Shown: piece by piece, positions 16,180 to 23,952 of the stretch
How the letters are laid out: every line of letters begins with the position of its first letter
Position numbering within the stretch: position 1 is the stretch's first letter
DNA from: JAWXCH01 sp034440595
GTDB lineage: Bacteria > Planctomycetota > Planctomycetia > Pirellulales > JALHPA01
Direction: 5' to 3'
DNA length: 43,168 nucleotides
NCBI GenBank assembly: GCA_034440595.1
Contig: JAWXCH010000154.1
Coordinates: 1-43,168 of the forward strand
Notes under the pieces: model-generated
The model's input: the letters and a program-made list of their open reading frames with translations, nothing else
Told to the model about the DNA's origin: nothing
Database searches by the model: none
Position numbers and translations under genes: made by a program

Positions 16180-16812
16180 ATGGCCAGTGCGGTTGGTAGT
16201 TCGCTTAGTTCAAGCGTTTTGGTCTTGAATCGTTTTTACATGGCGGTGCATGTGATCAACGTGCGCCGTGCTCTATGCCTATTGTTTCGTGAATTGGCCG
16301 AAGTCATCCATATGGATGAAGGCCAATACGCGAATTACAATTTCGAAACGTGGCTGGAACTGAGCGCCCTGCGGTCCTCAATGCGCACCCCGCACGAAGA
16401 TTGGATTCGCGCCGTCAATTGCGAAATTCAGGCTCCACGCGTCATTCGGCTATTGGAGTTTGATCGCGTACCGCGTCAGAATCTGCGGTTTAACCGGCGC
16501 AACCTGTTTGCTCGCGACGGCAACCTTTGCCAGTATTGTGGCAAGAATTTTCCGACCAGCGAATTGAGCTTGGATCACGTAATGCCGCGCAGCCGCGGTG
16601 GAGATACCTGCTGGGAAAACATTGTTTGCGCGTGTGTCGCGTGTAATGTGAAGAAGGGTGGCCGCACGCCGCAAGAAGCCCACATGAAGCTGATCAAAGC
16701 TCCAGTGAAGCCAAAGCGCAGCCCGCTGCTAGCAGTCAAACTAGGGAATCCCAAGTACGAAAGTTGGAAGACGTTTGTCGATCAGGCGTACTGGAATGTC
16801 GACTTGAAGTGA
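16180..16812 (+). CDS. HNH endonuclease domain protein
   Basis: 210-aa protein with a C-terminal HNH nuclease (beta-beta-alpha-metal) domain. The zinc Cys pairs are CQYC (117-120) and C152/C155 in CACVAC; the catalytic segment is LSLDHVMPRSRGG (129-141), with the His of LDH at 133, and Asn147 follows. ATG 16180 was chosen because GGAGGGAC lies just upstream; an earlier in-frame start at 16114 lacks support. The N-terminal 100 residues (ALCLLFRELAEVIHMDEG) form a conserved extension seen in many planctomycete and cyanobacterial HNH proteins as I recall. There is no methylase or intron nearby, so it is not an obvious restriction or homing enzyme; a DNA repair or defence role is possible. Confidence 0.85.
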   Translation: MASAVGSSLSSSVLVLNRFYMAVHVINVRRALCLLFRELAEVIHMDEGQYANYNFETWLELSALRSSMRTPHEDWIRAVNCEIQAPRVIRLLEFDRVPRQNLRFNRRNLFARDGNLCQYCGKNFPTSELSLDHVMPRSRGGDTCWENIVCACVACNVKKGGRTPQEAHMKLIKAPVKPKRSPLLAVKLGNPKYESWKTFVDQAYWNVDLK

Positions 16813-16848
16813 CCGGCGCAGAACAACTACCGGTTGATAGCTAAACGC

Positions 16849-16882
16849 AAACACCTGCACGGCGACGTGAAGGTGTTTTTTT
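16849..16882 (+). terminator. Rho-independent terminator after the HNH gene
   Basis: The stem ACACCT-G-CAC / GTG-A-AGGTGT around a GGCGAC loop is followed on the plus strand by a run of seven T. It starts 37 bp after the HNH stop and lies before the convergent ferredoxin gene. Confidence 0.75.
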
Positions 16883-16956
16883 GATGCATATATAAACTAG
16901 ATGGCCCACTATTCTCACGACAGTGCCATCTCCTCTTGGGCGACTGAAATCACCGC

Positions 16957-17235
16957 CTATTCGCCACAGAGTGGCGCTTTCTTTTCGGTGATCACCGGGC
17001 ACTCAGGTGCCATCTCTGCGTTCAAAGCGGTGAAATCTTTCCACTCCTCGGGCACATTGTCCTCGTGGAAGATCGCCTCGACCGGGCATTCGGGGACGCA
17101 CGCTTCGCAGTCGATGCATTCGTCGGGATGGATGTAGAGGATTTTCTCCCCTTCATAGAAGCACTCAACCGGGCAAACGACCACACAGTCGGTATACTTG
17201 CACGCGAAGCATGGTTCACAGACGACATGCGTCAT
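16957..17235 (-). CDS. fdxA: 7Fe ferredoxin ([3Fe-4S][4Fe-4S]), FdxA type
   Basis: Small electron carrier, 92 aa. The N-terminal cluster motif reads CEPCFACKYTDCVVVCPV: Cys 9, 12, 17 and 21 fit the FdxA spacing C-x2-C-x4-C-x3-CP, with an extra Cys at 6. The second motif, CIDCEACVPECPVEA, supplies Cys 40, 43, 46 and 50. The intervening FYEGEKILYIHPDE is typical of FdxA. The 40-residue C-terminal tail ending KKAPLCGE is also family-like. An AGGAG site lies about 11 nt before the start. It is monocistronic, between the convergent HNH gene and a long gene-free region. It probably donates electrons to one of many oxidoreductases. Confidence 0.93.
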   Translation of the reverse strand: MTHVVCEPCFACKYTDCVVVCPVECFYEGEKILYIHPDECIDCEACVPECPVEAIFHEDNVPEEWKDFTALNAEMAPECPVITEKKAPLCGE

Positions 17236-17908
17236 CGAAAGCTAGCTCCTATTTCAACTGAACTGTTAAAAACCGAAAGACTGGCAAAAACTGTCAAATG
17301 CTGGCACAGTCGAGCAAGGCACCACATCGGGCCAAAAAAAGCCCCCAAAGTGCCTTATTCGCCATCGCATCTGCGACCTAGAAGCAGCAACGATGTAAGC
17401 GAAGTGCTTACCAGCAAAGTACTTCTCGATACAGCTTCTTGAACGGAAATAATAGTGCCAGTGTGCGGGTATGTCAACCCAATTGGCCGTTCTCATGCAT
17501 CGTCCAAGTCAGCATCAGACTTGCTTCGATCTGCAATCGAACGTAAAATCGAATGAAACTCCGATTGTTTTTCATGTATGTCCATTCGGCACTTGGCTAG
17601 CCCAGAGTCCCCATCGGTAACCCGCCGATGGCAGTCTTCTGAGGCTTAGACAGGGAAGAATGTCCAGCCGGCTACTGGCTTTAAGTCAGATGCTAGCATC
17701 CCTGATAAGCATTATTCGACGGAGGTTGATGAAGACCGCGGTCGGGAAGCTGGAACTACCCCGGTATCGGTTGGTGGGCGAACAAGCCAGGACGGCCTAG
17801 AAACGCCTGTGAAGCACGAAATTGGCTGGTTGCCTAGGAAGAGGTGGCGACCCGGTCGAATAAATTCCGTGCTTAACAGCGTACGGCCGTTCAGGAAGGA
17901 CAACACCC
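17236..17908. other. Gene-free region with a possible structured leader of the sigma-factor gene
   Basis: 673 bases with no supportable gene. The half next to the sigma factor has several stems: CCATCGG-TAACCCG-CCGATGG near 17610-17631, AGCC-GGCTACT-GGCT near 17667-17682, and the palindrome GATGCTAGCATC near 17690-17701. The following 200 bases are GC-rich with local complementarity. I could not match it to RNase P RNA, tmRNA, 6S or SRP RNA. It may be a long 5' leader or an unknown non-coding RNA. Confidence 0.35.
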
Positions 17909-18508
17909 GTGGCACTTTCCGAAATCGATCGCAACCTGCTAGCACGATGTGTCTCCAAGAAGCCAAAAGCTTGGGAAGACTTCGTCGACCGTTACATGGG
18001 TTTGGTGATCCATGTCATCAACCACTCGGCGCTCTGCCGCTCGATCCGCCTGACCAATGAGGATCGCGAAGATCTGGCCAGCGAGGTCTTTTATGAACTG
18101 GTGCGCGATGACTTTGCCGTTCTGCGACATTTTCGCGCCGAGAGCAGCCTGGCGACCTATCTAACCGTTGTCACGCGTCGCATCGTGGTGCATCAGTTGC
18201 TTCGCAACAAGAACCCGTCCGCCTTGTCTGATAATGCTGACGCAGCGCAAGACGCTGTGGATGGTAGATCGGGAGGTCATGCAGGAAACGGTCACGATCC
18301 TTCGGCGACTGACCGGATCGAAACGCGAGATGAAGTGGAACGTCTGCTGGAGGAATTGGAAGGGACCGAAGCACAGATCGTGCGGATGTACCACCTGGAA
18401 GGGAAAAGCTACCAGGAGATCAGTTCCACGATGGGCATGCCTGAAAACAGCATCGGCCCGACGCTATCGCGTGCCCGGCAGAAGCTGCGAAAAGTCGCGG
18501 CCGAGTAG
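17909..18508 (+). CDS. ECF-type RNA polymerase sigma factor
   Basis: Sigma-70 family protein of 199 aa with only regions 2 and 4. Region 2 runs from about WEDFVDRYMGLV to SSLATYLTVVTRRIVVHQLL (22-95) and includes the core-binding helix NEDREDLASEVFYELVRDD and the -10 recognition helix. A low-complexity linker (about 100-135, Asp-, Gly- and His-rich) follows. Region 4 is a helix-turn-helix: MYHLEGKSYQEISSTMGMPENSIGPTLSRARQKL. The start is GTG at 17909, with AGGAAGGA about 8 nt upstream. No anti-sigma gene is next to it; downstream is the convergent ruvB. Planctomycetes carry many such factors, so the regulon cannot be told. Confidence 0.93.
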   Translation: MALSEIDRNLLARCVSKKPKAWEDFVDRYMGLVIHVINHSALCRSIRLTNEDREDLASEVFYELVRDDFAVLRHFRAESSLATYLTVVTRRIVVHQLLRNKNPSALSDNADAAQDAVDGRSGGHAGNGHDPSATDRIETRDEVERLLEELEGTEAQIVRMYHLEGKSYQEISSTMGMPENSIGPTLSRARQKLRKVAAE

Positions 18509-18660
18509 CTTTCTGTTGCCTTTCACTCCGTGAAAGAGCATTTCGCCAAATGTTGCCGGCACAGTCCCCGTGCCGAAATGCCTCCCTGCCGAGTTCCTTT
18601 GGCTCCTGCAAATCCCTCTTGCATTGATCGCAAGCGAAGAAATGCGTCAAACGCGCTGCG

Positions 18661-18681
18661 CCTCGCTGGCGCGTCGGGTTA
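18661..18681. repeat. CCTCGCTGGCGC-type repeat, single arm
   Basis: CCTCGCTGGCGCGTCGGGTTA matches the right arm of the hairpin repeat at 32860-32923 at all but one position (CGTCGGG versus CTTCGGG). It lies between the convergent sigma-factor and ruvB genes. No left arm was seen within 100 bp. Confidence 0.75.
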
Positions 18682-18711
18682 TTATGTACCGATGAATTCA
18701 ACGCGAGTTGA

Positions 18712-19740
18712 TCAAAACAACTGCGGCTGGTCATCGTCTGGCTCGCTTTCTGGAGCCGACAATCCAAGATGCTGGTAGCCTTTGACGGTGACCTTACGCC
18801 CGCGGGGCGTGCGAACGACTAGTTCGCTGCGCAGTAGAAACGGCTCGACTTCATCTGCCAGCGTATCCGGCGCGGTGTTGATCGTGTGAGCGACCGCTTC
18901 CACGCCGGCTGGTCCTCCGTTGAATACGCGAATGATCGTCTCCAGGTACTTGCGATCCTGACTATCCAGGCCGAGCAAATCGATTCCCTGCATGAGAAGT
19001 GCGGCCTGTGCGACCGCCAACGTGATGTTTCCATCGGCTCGACTGGTGGCGTAATCGCGAACCCAGCGGAGGCGGTTATTGGCCAGGCGCGGGGTGCCGC
19101 GGCTACGTTTGGCAATTTCGTAAGTGCTTTCGCGGTCGATGCCGACGCGCAGTTTTGCCGCGCTCCGCCGGACGATCTCGGCCAATTCATCCACGGTATA
19201 AAAGTCCAGGTGCTCGCGCATTTGAAAGCGATCGCGCAACGGGGCGGAGAGCAGCCCGGTTCGTGTGGTGGCACCGATCAGCGTGAATGGGCGCAGCAGC
19301 ATGTTGATGGTTCGCGCGTTGACCCCTTCGCCGAGGGTGATATCGATCCGAAAATCCTCCATCGCCGGGTAGAGAAACTCCTCCACCGTTTTGGGTAGCC
19401 GGTGGATTTCGTCGATAAACAGCACCGAACCTTCGTCGGCGTTGGTCAGATACGGAATTAGATCCTTAGGGGCAGCCAGGGTCGCTCCGCTGGCGATCTG
19501 GACATGCACACCAAGGTCACGCGGAATGCAGGTCGCAAATGTTGTCTTGCCGAGACCCGGCGGGCCGTCGAACAGAATGTGCCCGAGCGTTTCGTTTCGC
19601 TTTCGCGAAGCATCGACCGCGATGCCGATTCGCTCGGCCACCTCGAGCTGCCCTACCATGTCCTTGATATGCTGCGGGCGCAGGCCACGGTCATCTTCGT
19701 TATCGTCAACTGGATCAGATTGCAGAACGGGTTCGCGCAT
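18712..19740 (-). CDS. ruvB: Holliday junction branch migration DNA helicase RuvB
   Basis: AAA+ motor of the RuvABC resolvasome, 342 aa, the usual length. Visible parts: LRPQHIKDMVGQ (20-31), Walker A GPPGLGKTT (59-67), Walker B LFIDEIHRL (107-115), GATTRTGLLSAPLRDRF with sensor and arginine-finger region (about 166-182), and the winged-helix C-terminus with RSELVVRTPRGRKVT. Two substitutions at usually conserved places, GHILFDGPPG and RFQMREHLDFY, do not touch catalytic residues. It is the last gene of the minus-strand run, separated from ruvA by two zinc-ribbon genes, whereas ruvA and ruvB are adjacent in many bacteria. A polar linkage with those genes is uncertain (268 bp gap containing a repeat). 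Confidence 0.97.
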   Translation of the reverse strand: MREPVLQSDPVDDNEDDRGLRPQHIKDMVGQLEVAERIGIAVDASRKRNETLGHILFDGPPGLGKTTFATCIPRDLGVHVQIASGATLAAPKDLIPYLTNADEGSVLFIDEIHRLPKTVEEFLYPAMEDFRIDITLGEGVNARTINMLLRPFTLIGATTRTGLLSAPLRDRFQMREHLDFYTVDELAEIVRRSAAKLRVGIDRESTYEIAKRSRGTPRLANNRLRWVRDYATSRADGNITLAVAQAALLMQGIDLLGLDSQDRKYLETIIRVFNGGPAGVEAVAHTINTAPDTLADEVEPFLLRSELVVRTPRGRKVTVKGYQHLGLSAPESEPDDDQPQLF

Positions 19741-19925
19741 GGCAGGTCGCCAATCAAAGGAGAAAAACGAAGCAGGATGTACTGAACATCTGTTCGGTAA
19801 TATAGCAGGGGCGTGTCGGCGATTAAATAGCAGGCGATGTGGGAACCAATGTCAGTCGGGACTGATCCTGTGTTTCCGAGGCTCGAATTTTAATCGGGCG
19901 AGTCTCAACGCAATCATCGGAAAAA

Positions 19926-19974
19926 CCCTCATCCGTCGCTAGGGCGACGACCTCTCCCAGAGGGAGAGGTGAAG
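19926..19974. repeat. CCCTCA-type hairpin repeat, copy 2
   Basis: The unit begins CCCTCATCCGTCGCTAGGGC, then has a CCTCTCCC-AGA-GGGAGAGG hairpin and ends GTGAAG. The inner arms (GTCGCTAGGGCGAC) also form a small stem. It lies in the same orientation as the copy at 22461-22508, and the two bracket the zinc-ribbon gene pair. Confidence 0.85.
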
Positions 19975-20008
19975 TGGCGCGATGCACTTCTAACAACATT
20001 TGCGCCAC

Positions 20009-20977
20009 CTATCTAAGCGATGACATAATCACCAACAGCAGGACGATCAGGGCGATGAGTGCGGCACCAAGCGCTGAACCGATTTTCCACATCGAATTGG
20101 GTGCTTTGCCGGTGGAGCGGCCGGTCTGGCCGTTGGCGACAAAGCGGTACACATTGTCCTGATACCGGTAAGCCATCACCCAGATAGGCAGCAGCAGTGG
20201 TTGGCTGGTCAAGTCGGTGATTCGTGTGTTGACCTTCAGGTTGCGGTTGTTGCCTGGAATTGTGGGAGCGATCCTTTGCATTTCGCGCGACTCCAGTCCG
20301 GCGCGCGCAAATGGCCGCGCGTATTTGCGTTGCATGGCAAATCGCTCGTAGGTCACCCTGTTCAGGTCCGCGTCCTGTGGAGGAATCGCCGTTGAGAGAT
20401 CAAAGTCCCCCATCGCCGTGATTTCGGCTGGCGTAAGTACACTACTAGCGCCGACCAGCACGCCACTATGAATCCCGCTGGTTGTGCCAGACAGCGGATA
20501 CCAGTCGCCGCGCGCGCCGGCCGGTGTGCGGCTGGAGTCGGCTGTCCAATGCGTTTTTGTTTTGGCTGAGAAGACCCAGAACGGGACATAGACAGGGGTC
20601 ATCTTGACGACTGCCGCTGCCTTGGCCAGATCGCCGGGGCGCCAAAAACCATCGGCCAGCCAGTTTTTTAGCCGCGACAACACTTCCTCGTGGCTGATCG
20701 CAAAGGGCACAACTCCTTGAGGCGCGATTTCGCTGGTATCGGCTTGCTGCTGCATGTTCTCGGAGCCGCAAAACGGGCAGCGGAGCGCGCCGGCCTTGGC
20801 GTCATAACTCATCGACGCGCCGCACCCCTGACACTGGAAATTGTGCGTGGAGAGCTGATGCGCCAGCGGTACCGACTGCTGATGATCGGGTGCTTCGGTA
20901 CCGCACTCGGCGCAGAAGAGATCTTCTTCGTCGAGCAATGCTCCACAGACCGCACATTTGGTGAGGAGGTCAGACAT
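20009..20977 (-). CDS. Zinc-ribbon membrane protein, paralogue 2
   Basis: Protein of 322 aa. It has an N-terminal double zinc ribbon: CAVCG..CAECG (about 8-26) and CQGCG..CPFCG (about 49-71). A long middle domain follows with WFRPGD-like text (FWRPGDLAKAAAVVKMTPVYVPFWVF), WYPLSGTTSG and PLLLPIWVMAYRYQDNVYRFVANGQTGRSTGKAP, then one C-terminal membrane helix (about 296-318). It is probably a tail-anchored protein with its zinc ribbons in the cytoplasm. It is homologous along its length to the adjacent 412-aa protein. Its start overlaps the 3' end of that gene by 8 bp, so translation is coupled. Related proteins are labelled TFIIB-type zinc-ribbon proteins in annotation as I recall; no function is known. 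Confidence 0.8.
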   Translation of the reverse strand: MSDLLTKCAVCGALLDEEDLFCAECGTEAPDHQQSVPLAHQLSTHNFQCQGCGASMSYDAKAGALRCPFCGSENMQQQADTSEIAPQGVVPFAISHEEVLSRLKNWLADGFWRPGDLAKAAAVVKMTPVYVPFWVFSAKTKTHWTADSSRTPAGARGDWYPLSGTTSGIHSGVLVGASSVLTPAEITAMGDFDLSTAIPPQDADLNRVTYERFAMQRKYARPFARAGLESREMQRIAPTIPGNNRNLKVNTRITDLTSQPLLLPIWVMAYRYQDNVYRFVANGQTGRSTGKAPNSMWKIGSALGAALIALIVLLLVIMSSLR

Positions 20978-22208
20978 AGCGGCACAAGTCAGTGAGATGT
21001 GGCGAACGATTTTGCCGAGGCAGGGTTGTGGCGACGGGGTCGAGTGGCGCTGCGTGCTCTACACGGAAGTTGCCAAACCTGGGAGGGCCGTTTACTTCGT
21101 GCTTTGACCTGGACAGCCACATGACTGCTAGAACGATCAAGATGATAGCCACTACTGCCGCTGCGATGGCCAGGCCAATGCGTCGGTAAGAAAGCGGGCG
21201 GTCCCCTTGAATGCGACCGGTCTGTCCGTTCAAGATAAAGCGGTACTGCTTGTCCTGGTAGCGATAACTCAGCAGGTAGATCGGCAGCAGGACCAGATCT
21301 GAATTGATCTGGCTAAATTCCACGTCGGTTGCCAATTGTCGGTGGGTATTTCCGGGCATGAAGGCCGCGATATCGCGACGCGCCCATTCGGTGAATTTTT
21401 GCCGGCAGAGTGCTTCGGCCTGCTCACGTTCTAGCGAATATTCTTCGGCCATCCAACCGGCCAGATAGAATGGCTCGTACCGTTTCATGGCCGCGATTTG
21501 AAACGGTTGTACTGCGTCGGCCCATTTTTGTGGCAGCCCACGACTGGCTGAGACGAGGTATCCGCTATAGTAGCGGTGATGCTCGCCGGTCAGAGGCCAC
21601 CATTCGGTCTCCTGCACGCGACGGGTCCGCGTTTCGGTCTTACCATTGACGCGAACTGTGTAGGTTTCTGTGCGATACCAAAACTCGCCAATGCTGGCCG
21701 TCCAGCGGCTCTCGGCCAGCATGTTAAAGGTCCAAAAGGGCAGGTAAACGCCGCGGAGTTTTTCGGTCACTTCGGCCTGAGACAGATCCCCTGGTCGAAA
21801 CCAGCCACCCCCGTTGAGCCATGCCTTGAAACGCTCGGCCGCTTGTTCCGGCGTAATGGCAAATCCGATCACAAACTCTGGGCGTTGGCGAACGACACCA
21901 TGTGTTTCTAGTTCGACAACGTAAGTGGAGTCACAAAATGGACAAACATAGCTCCGCTGATCGTCGCGGATGTTCAGATCCGCCCCGCAGTTCTGACAGT
22001 GAAATAATCGAGGCTCATCCGCCTTGGTGTCGACCAATGGCGCGTCGCTAGCCTGTGGCTGTCCGCAGCTATTGCAAAACCGATCGTGGTCGTCGAGCGG
22101 AGCGCCACACGCATCGCAAAATCGAGTCGCGGCCAACAGCGGCTCATCGGCTGGCGGTGCGATCGATTCGGTGCTGGCTTCAGTGATAGAGCTTTCGCTT
22201 AAGGACAT
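20970..22208 (-). CDS. Zinc-ribbon membrane protein, paralogue 1
   Basis: Protein of 412 aa. Two Cys-pair ribbons lie near the N-terminus: CDACG..CNSCG (about 33-50) and CQNCG..CPFC (about 72-92). The middle domain contains AITPEQAAERFKAWLNGGGWFRPGDL, LPFWTFNMLAESRW, EWWPLTGEHHRYYSGYLV and LLPIYLLSYRYQDKQYRFILNGQTGRIQGDRP; the last four are clearly shared with the next gene. A single membrane helix (about 347-368) precedes a 45-residue tail absent from the paralogue. The start codon is five bases from a hairpin-repeat segment (22214-22232), and no Shine-Dalgarno is visible. The pair lies between ruvA and ruvB and is flanked by two direct repeats, which suggests insertion as a unit. Confidence 0.8.
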   Translation of the reverse strand: MSLSESSITEASTESIAPPADEPLLAATRFCDACGAPLDDHDRFCNSCGQPQASDAPLVDTKADEPRLFHCQNCGADLNIRDDQRSYVCPFCDSTYVVELETHGVVRQRPEFVIGFAITPEQAAERFKAWLNGGGWFRPGDLSQAEVTEKLRGVYLPFWTFNMLAESRWTASIGEFWYRTETYTVRVNGKTETRTRRVQETEWWPLTGEHHRYYSGYLVSASRGLPQKWADAVQPFQIAAMKRYEPFYLAGWMAEEYSLEREQAEALCRQKFTEWARRDIAAFMPGNTHRQLATDVEFSQINSDLVLLPIYLLSYRYQDKQYRFILNGQTGRIQGDRPLSYRRIGLAIAAAVVAIILIVLAVMWLSRSKHEVNGPPRFGNFRVEHAAPLDPVATTLPRQNRSPHLTDLCRYV

Positions 22209-22533
22209 TGCATGTGTGCCACTGGCTTTGCCAATGTGAAAGACGCATTACCGTGACTACCCCGTAGTTTTACGTTTTGGATTCACAATGTTGCAATTGT
22301 GGACCAAAGAAACTCTTCTTGGCAAGCGGTGAGTACTAGAAGTAGAACGAATCGGCGCCGCAATAGCAAACTCTGGCAAGGCCTGTGGTAAACGCTGGAT
22401 CTTAGAAGCACTGGCAAAGCCAGTGGCACACGATTCGGTCGCGGCGATCACTTATTCATTCCCTCACCCGCCGCTTAGGCGTCGGCCTCTCCCAGAGGGA
22501 GAGGCAAAAATCACCGGCCCGCTTGTCGAGGTT
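22209..22533. repeat. Repeat-rich intergenic region between ruvA and the zinc-ribbon pair
   Basis: Contains three repeat elements and no gene. At 22214-22232 (minus sense) lies GGCAAAGCCAGTGGCACAC, a partial copy just before the zinc-ribbon start. At 22409-22425 (plus sense) is the full hairpin CACTGGC-AAA-GCCAGTG, followed by GCACACGATTCG. At 22461-22508 is the CCCTCACCCG repeat with CCTCTCCC-AGA-GGGAGAGG. The direct counterpart of the last is at 19926. Confidence 0.85.
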
Positions 22534-23166
22534 CTAATCGCTGGTGTGCGTCTTGTCGTAGATGGCGGCGATCAGTTCGCTGACATCCTTGAACTTTCGT
22601 TTTTTACCTTCCAGAACACGGTCGATGAGGCGTCGGGCGTCAGATTCGCTATGGCCGAGCGTGCGTAGTGCGTCGAATGTCTCGCGGACAACATCGGTCT
22701 CAACGTCACCAGCCAACGGCTCATCGCGCGCTACCAGGAGTGCGAATTTTGGCATTTTGCGACGGAGTTTGGCAATCATTCGTTCGGCCATTGCGGGGCC
22801 GATTCCCGGCAGGCCGGACAGCGACTTGGCGTCCTGCTCTTCGATGGCGGTGGCGACTTCGCGCACCGGTCGGACCATCGCACGCAGCGCCTTGCGCACG
22901 CCGACTCCATCGACCGAACAGATCAGCTCAAAAAATTCCTGCTCGACCTCGCTCATAAAACCGATCAAGCGCGGCGTCATACGCCCCTGCATTGGATTGC
23001 CCTCAAAATAGTCGATCGTGTGCAGACTGATTTCGATCCCCAACTCGGTTTGCAGCCGGCGGCGGACAAATTCTGGAATCAAAACTTCGTATTCGAAATG
23101 GCCTATGCTGAGCGTCAGCGCGTCGCTACCGACTTTAACCAGCTTGCCAGTGATTTTGGTGATCAA
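22534..23166 (-). CDS. ruvA: Holliday junction DNA helicase subunit RuvA
   Basis: RuvA binds Holliday junctions and directs RuvB. The 210-aa product has the three expected parts: an N-terminal OB fold (MITKITGKLVKVGSDALTLS), the tandem helix-hairpin-helix domain (ICSVDGVGVRKALRAM and LSGLPGIGPAMAERMIAKL) and a C-terminal RuvB-binding domain (FDALRTLGHSESDARRLIDR). The start codon is TTG at 23166, supported by GAGGA 5 nt upstream and by the conserved N-terminus. ruvC lies 60 bp upstream on the same strand, so ruvC-ruvA form an operon. Confidence 0.97.
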   Translation of the reverse strand: MITKITGKLVKVGSDALTLSIGHFEYEVLIPEFVRRRLQTELGIEISLHTIDYFEGNPMQGRMTPRLIGFMSEVEQEFFELICSVDGVGVRKALRAMVRPVREVATAIEEQDAKSLSGLPGIGPAMAERMIAKLRRKMPKFALLVARDEPLAGDVETDVVRETFDALRTLGHSESDARRLIDRVLEGKKRKFKDVSELIAAIYDKTHTSD

Positions 23167-23226
23167 GAAATCCTCGTACGTTGATTGCCCGTAGTTGTGG
23201 GGTGCGGTGTGCCTAATTGAGCAGAA

Positions 23227-23910
23227 CTACTGCGGAGGTGCCAGCTTGCTGGCCTTGGTTCTGGCGTTTGACTTGGCCCCCCCTCCCCTGCTGTGCGGTG
23301 TCGCATACTGCGCGAACAACGATTGATTTCGCTCCAAGTAGTAATGGCACAGCGCAATCGCCAAAGCATCCGCCACGTCTGCTGGCTCAGGGAGCTTTGG
23401 CAGGCGCAGTTCACGCTGAACCGCAGTCTGGATTTGCGACTTGGGAGCACGCCCGTTGCCGGTCAGGACTTTCTTGATCTGTGTGGCACTGTAGCTAAGC
23501 ACCGGAATCCCATTCTTTGCCGCGCACAGGCAAATTACGCCGCGTGCATGCCCCATCAGAATACTGGTTCGCGGGTGGTCATAGTGCGAATAAAGCTGCT
23601 CCAGCGCCAGGGCAGTCGGCTTCAGCGTGGCCAGGATATCGCACAGCCCGTCGTGAATTTCCAATAGTCGGGCACTCAGCGACTCTTTGGTTTTTCCGCG
23701 AACGACCCCCGCCTCGACAACTCGCGGGGCGGCGCTGTCGAATTCCAGCACCGCGTAGCCGGTGATGTTCAAGCCAGGATCAATGCCAAGGATTCGCTGT
23801 AATGCCGGAGGTGTGTCGCTGGCAATTGGCGCGACCTGCGTAGGAAACAAGCGGCCGAGCTTTCCTGAAGATGGATTAGCTGGACCTCGTTGAGTTGTCT
23901 TCTTGTCCAT
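23227..23910 (-). CDS. ruvC: Crossover junction endodeoxyribonuclease RuvC
   Basis: Resolves Holliday junctions by paired nicking. RNase H-fold acidic residues are visible: Asp44 in LGIDPGLN, Glu104 in LALEQLY, and Asp178/Asp181 in ADVADALAIALCHYY. The DNA-contact motif HYDHPRTSILMGHARGV is typical. At 227 aa the protein is longer than usual (about 160-190) because of a 38-residue N-terminal extension and a 30-residue basic C-terminal tail (GGGAKSNARTKASK). A shorter start inside the extension is not available as ATG. AGGA lies about 9 nt upstream of the start. cysS is directly upstream (42 bp). Confidence 0.96.
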   Translation of the reverse strand: MDKKTTQRGPANPSSGKLGRLFPTQVAPIASDTPPALQRILGIDPGLNITGYAVLEFDSAAPRVVEAGVVRGKTKESLSARLLEIHDGLCDILATLKPTALALEQLYSHYDHPRTSILMGHARGVICLCAAKNGIPVLSYSATQIKKVLTGNGRAPKSQIQTAVQRELRLPKLPEPADVADALAIALCHYYLERNQSLFAQYATPHSRGGGAKSNARTKASKLAPPQ

Positions 23911-23952
23911 TCAACGAAATCCTGCGCAACGAAGTCCTGTTGGTGAATCGCA

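Noticed and set aside
22409..22508. CRISPR-like repeats
   Set aside because: The repeats are different hairpin families with single copies, without regular spacers or cas genes.
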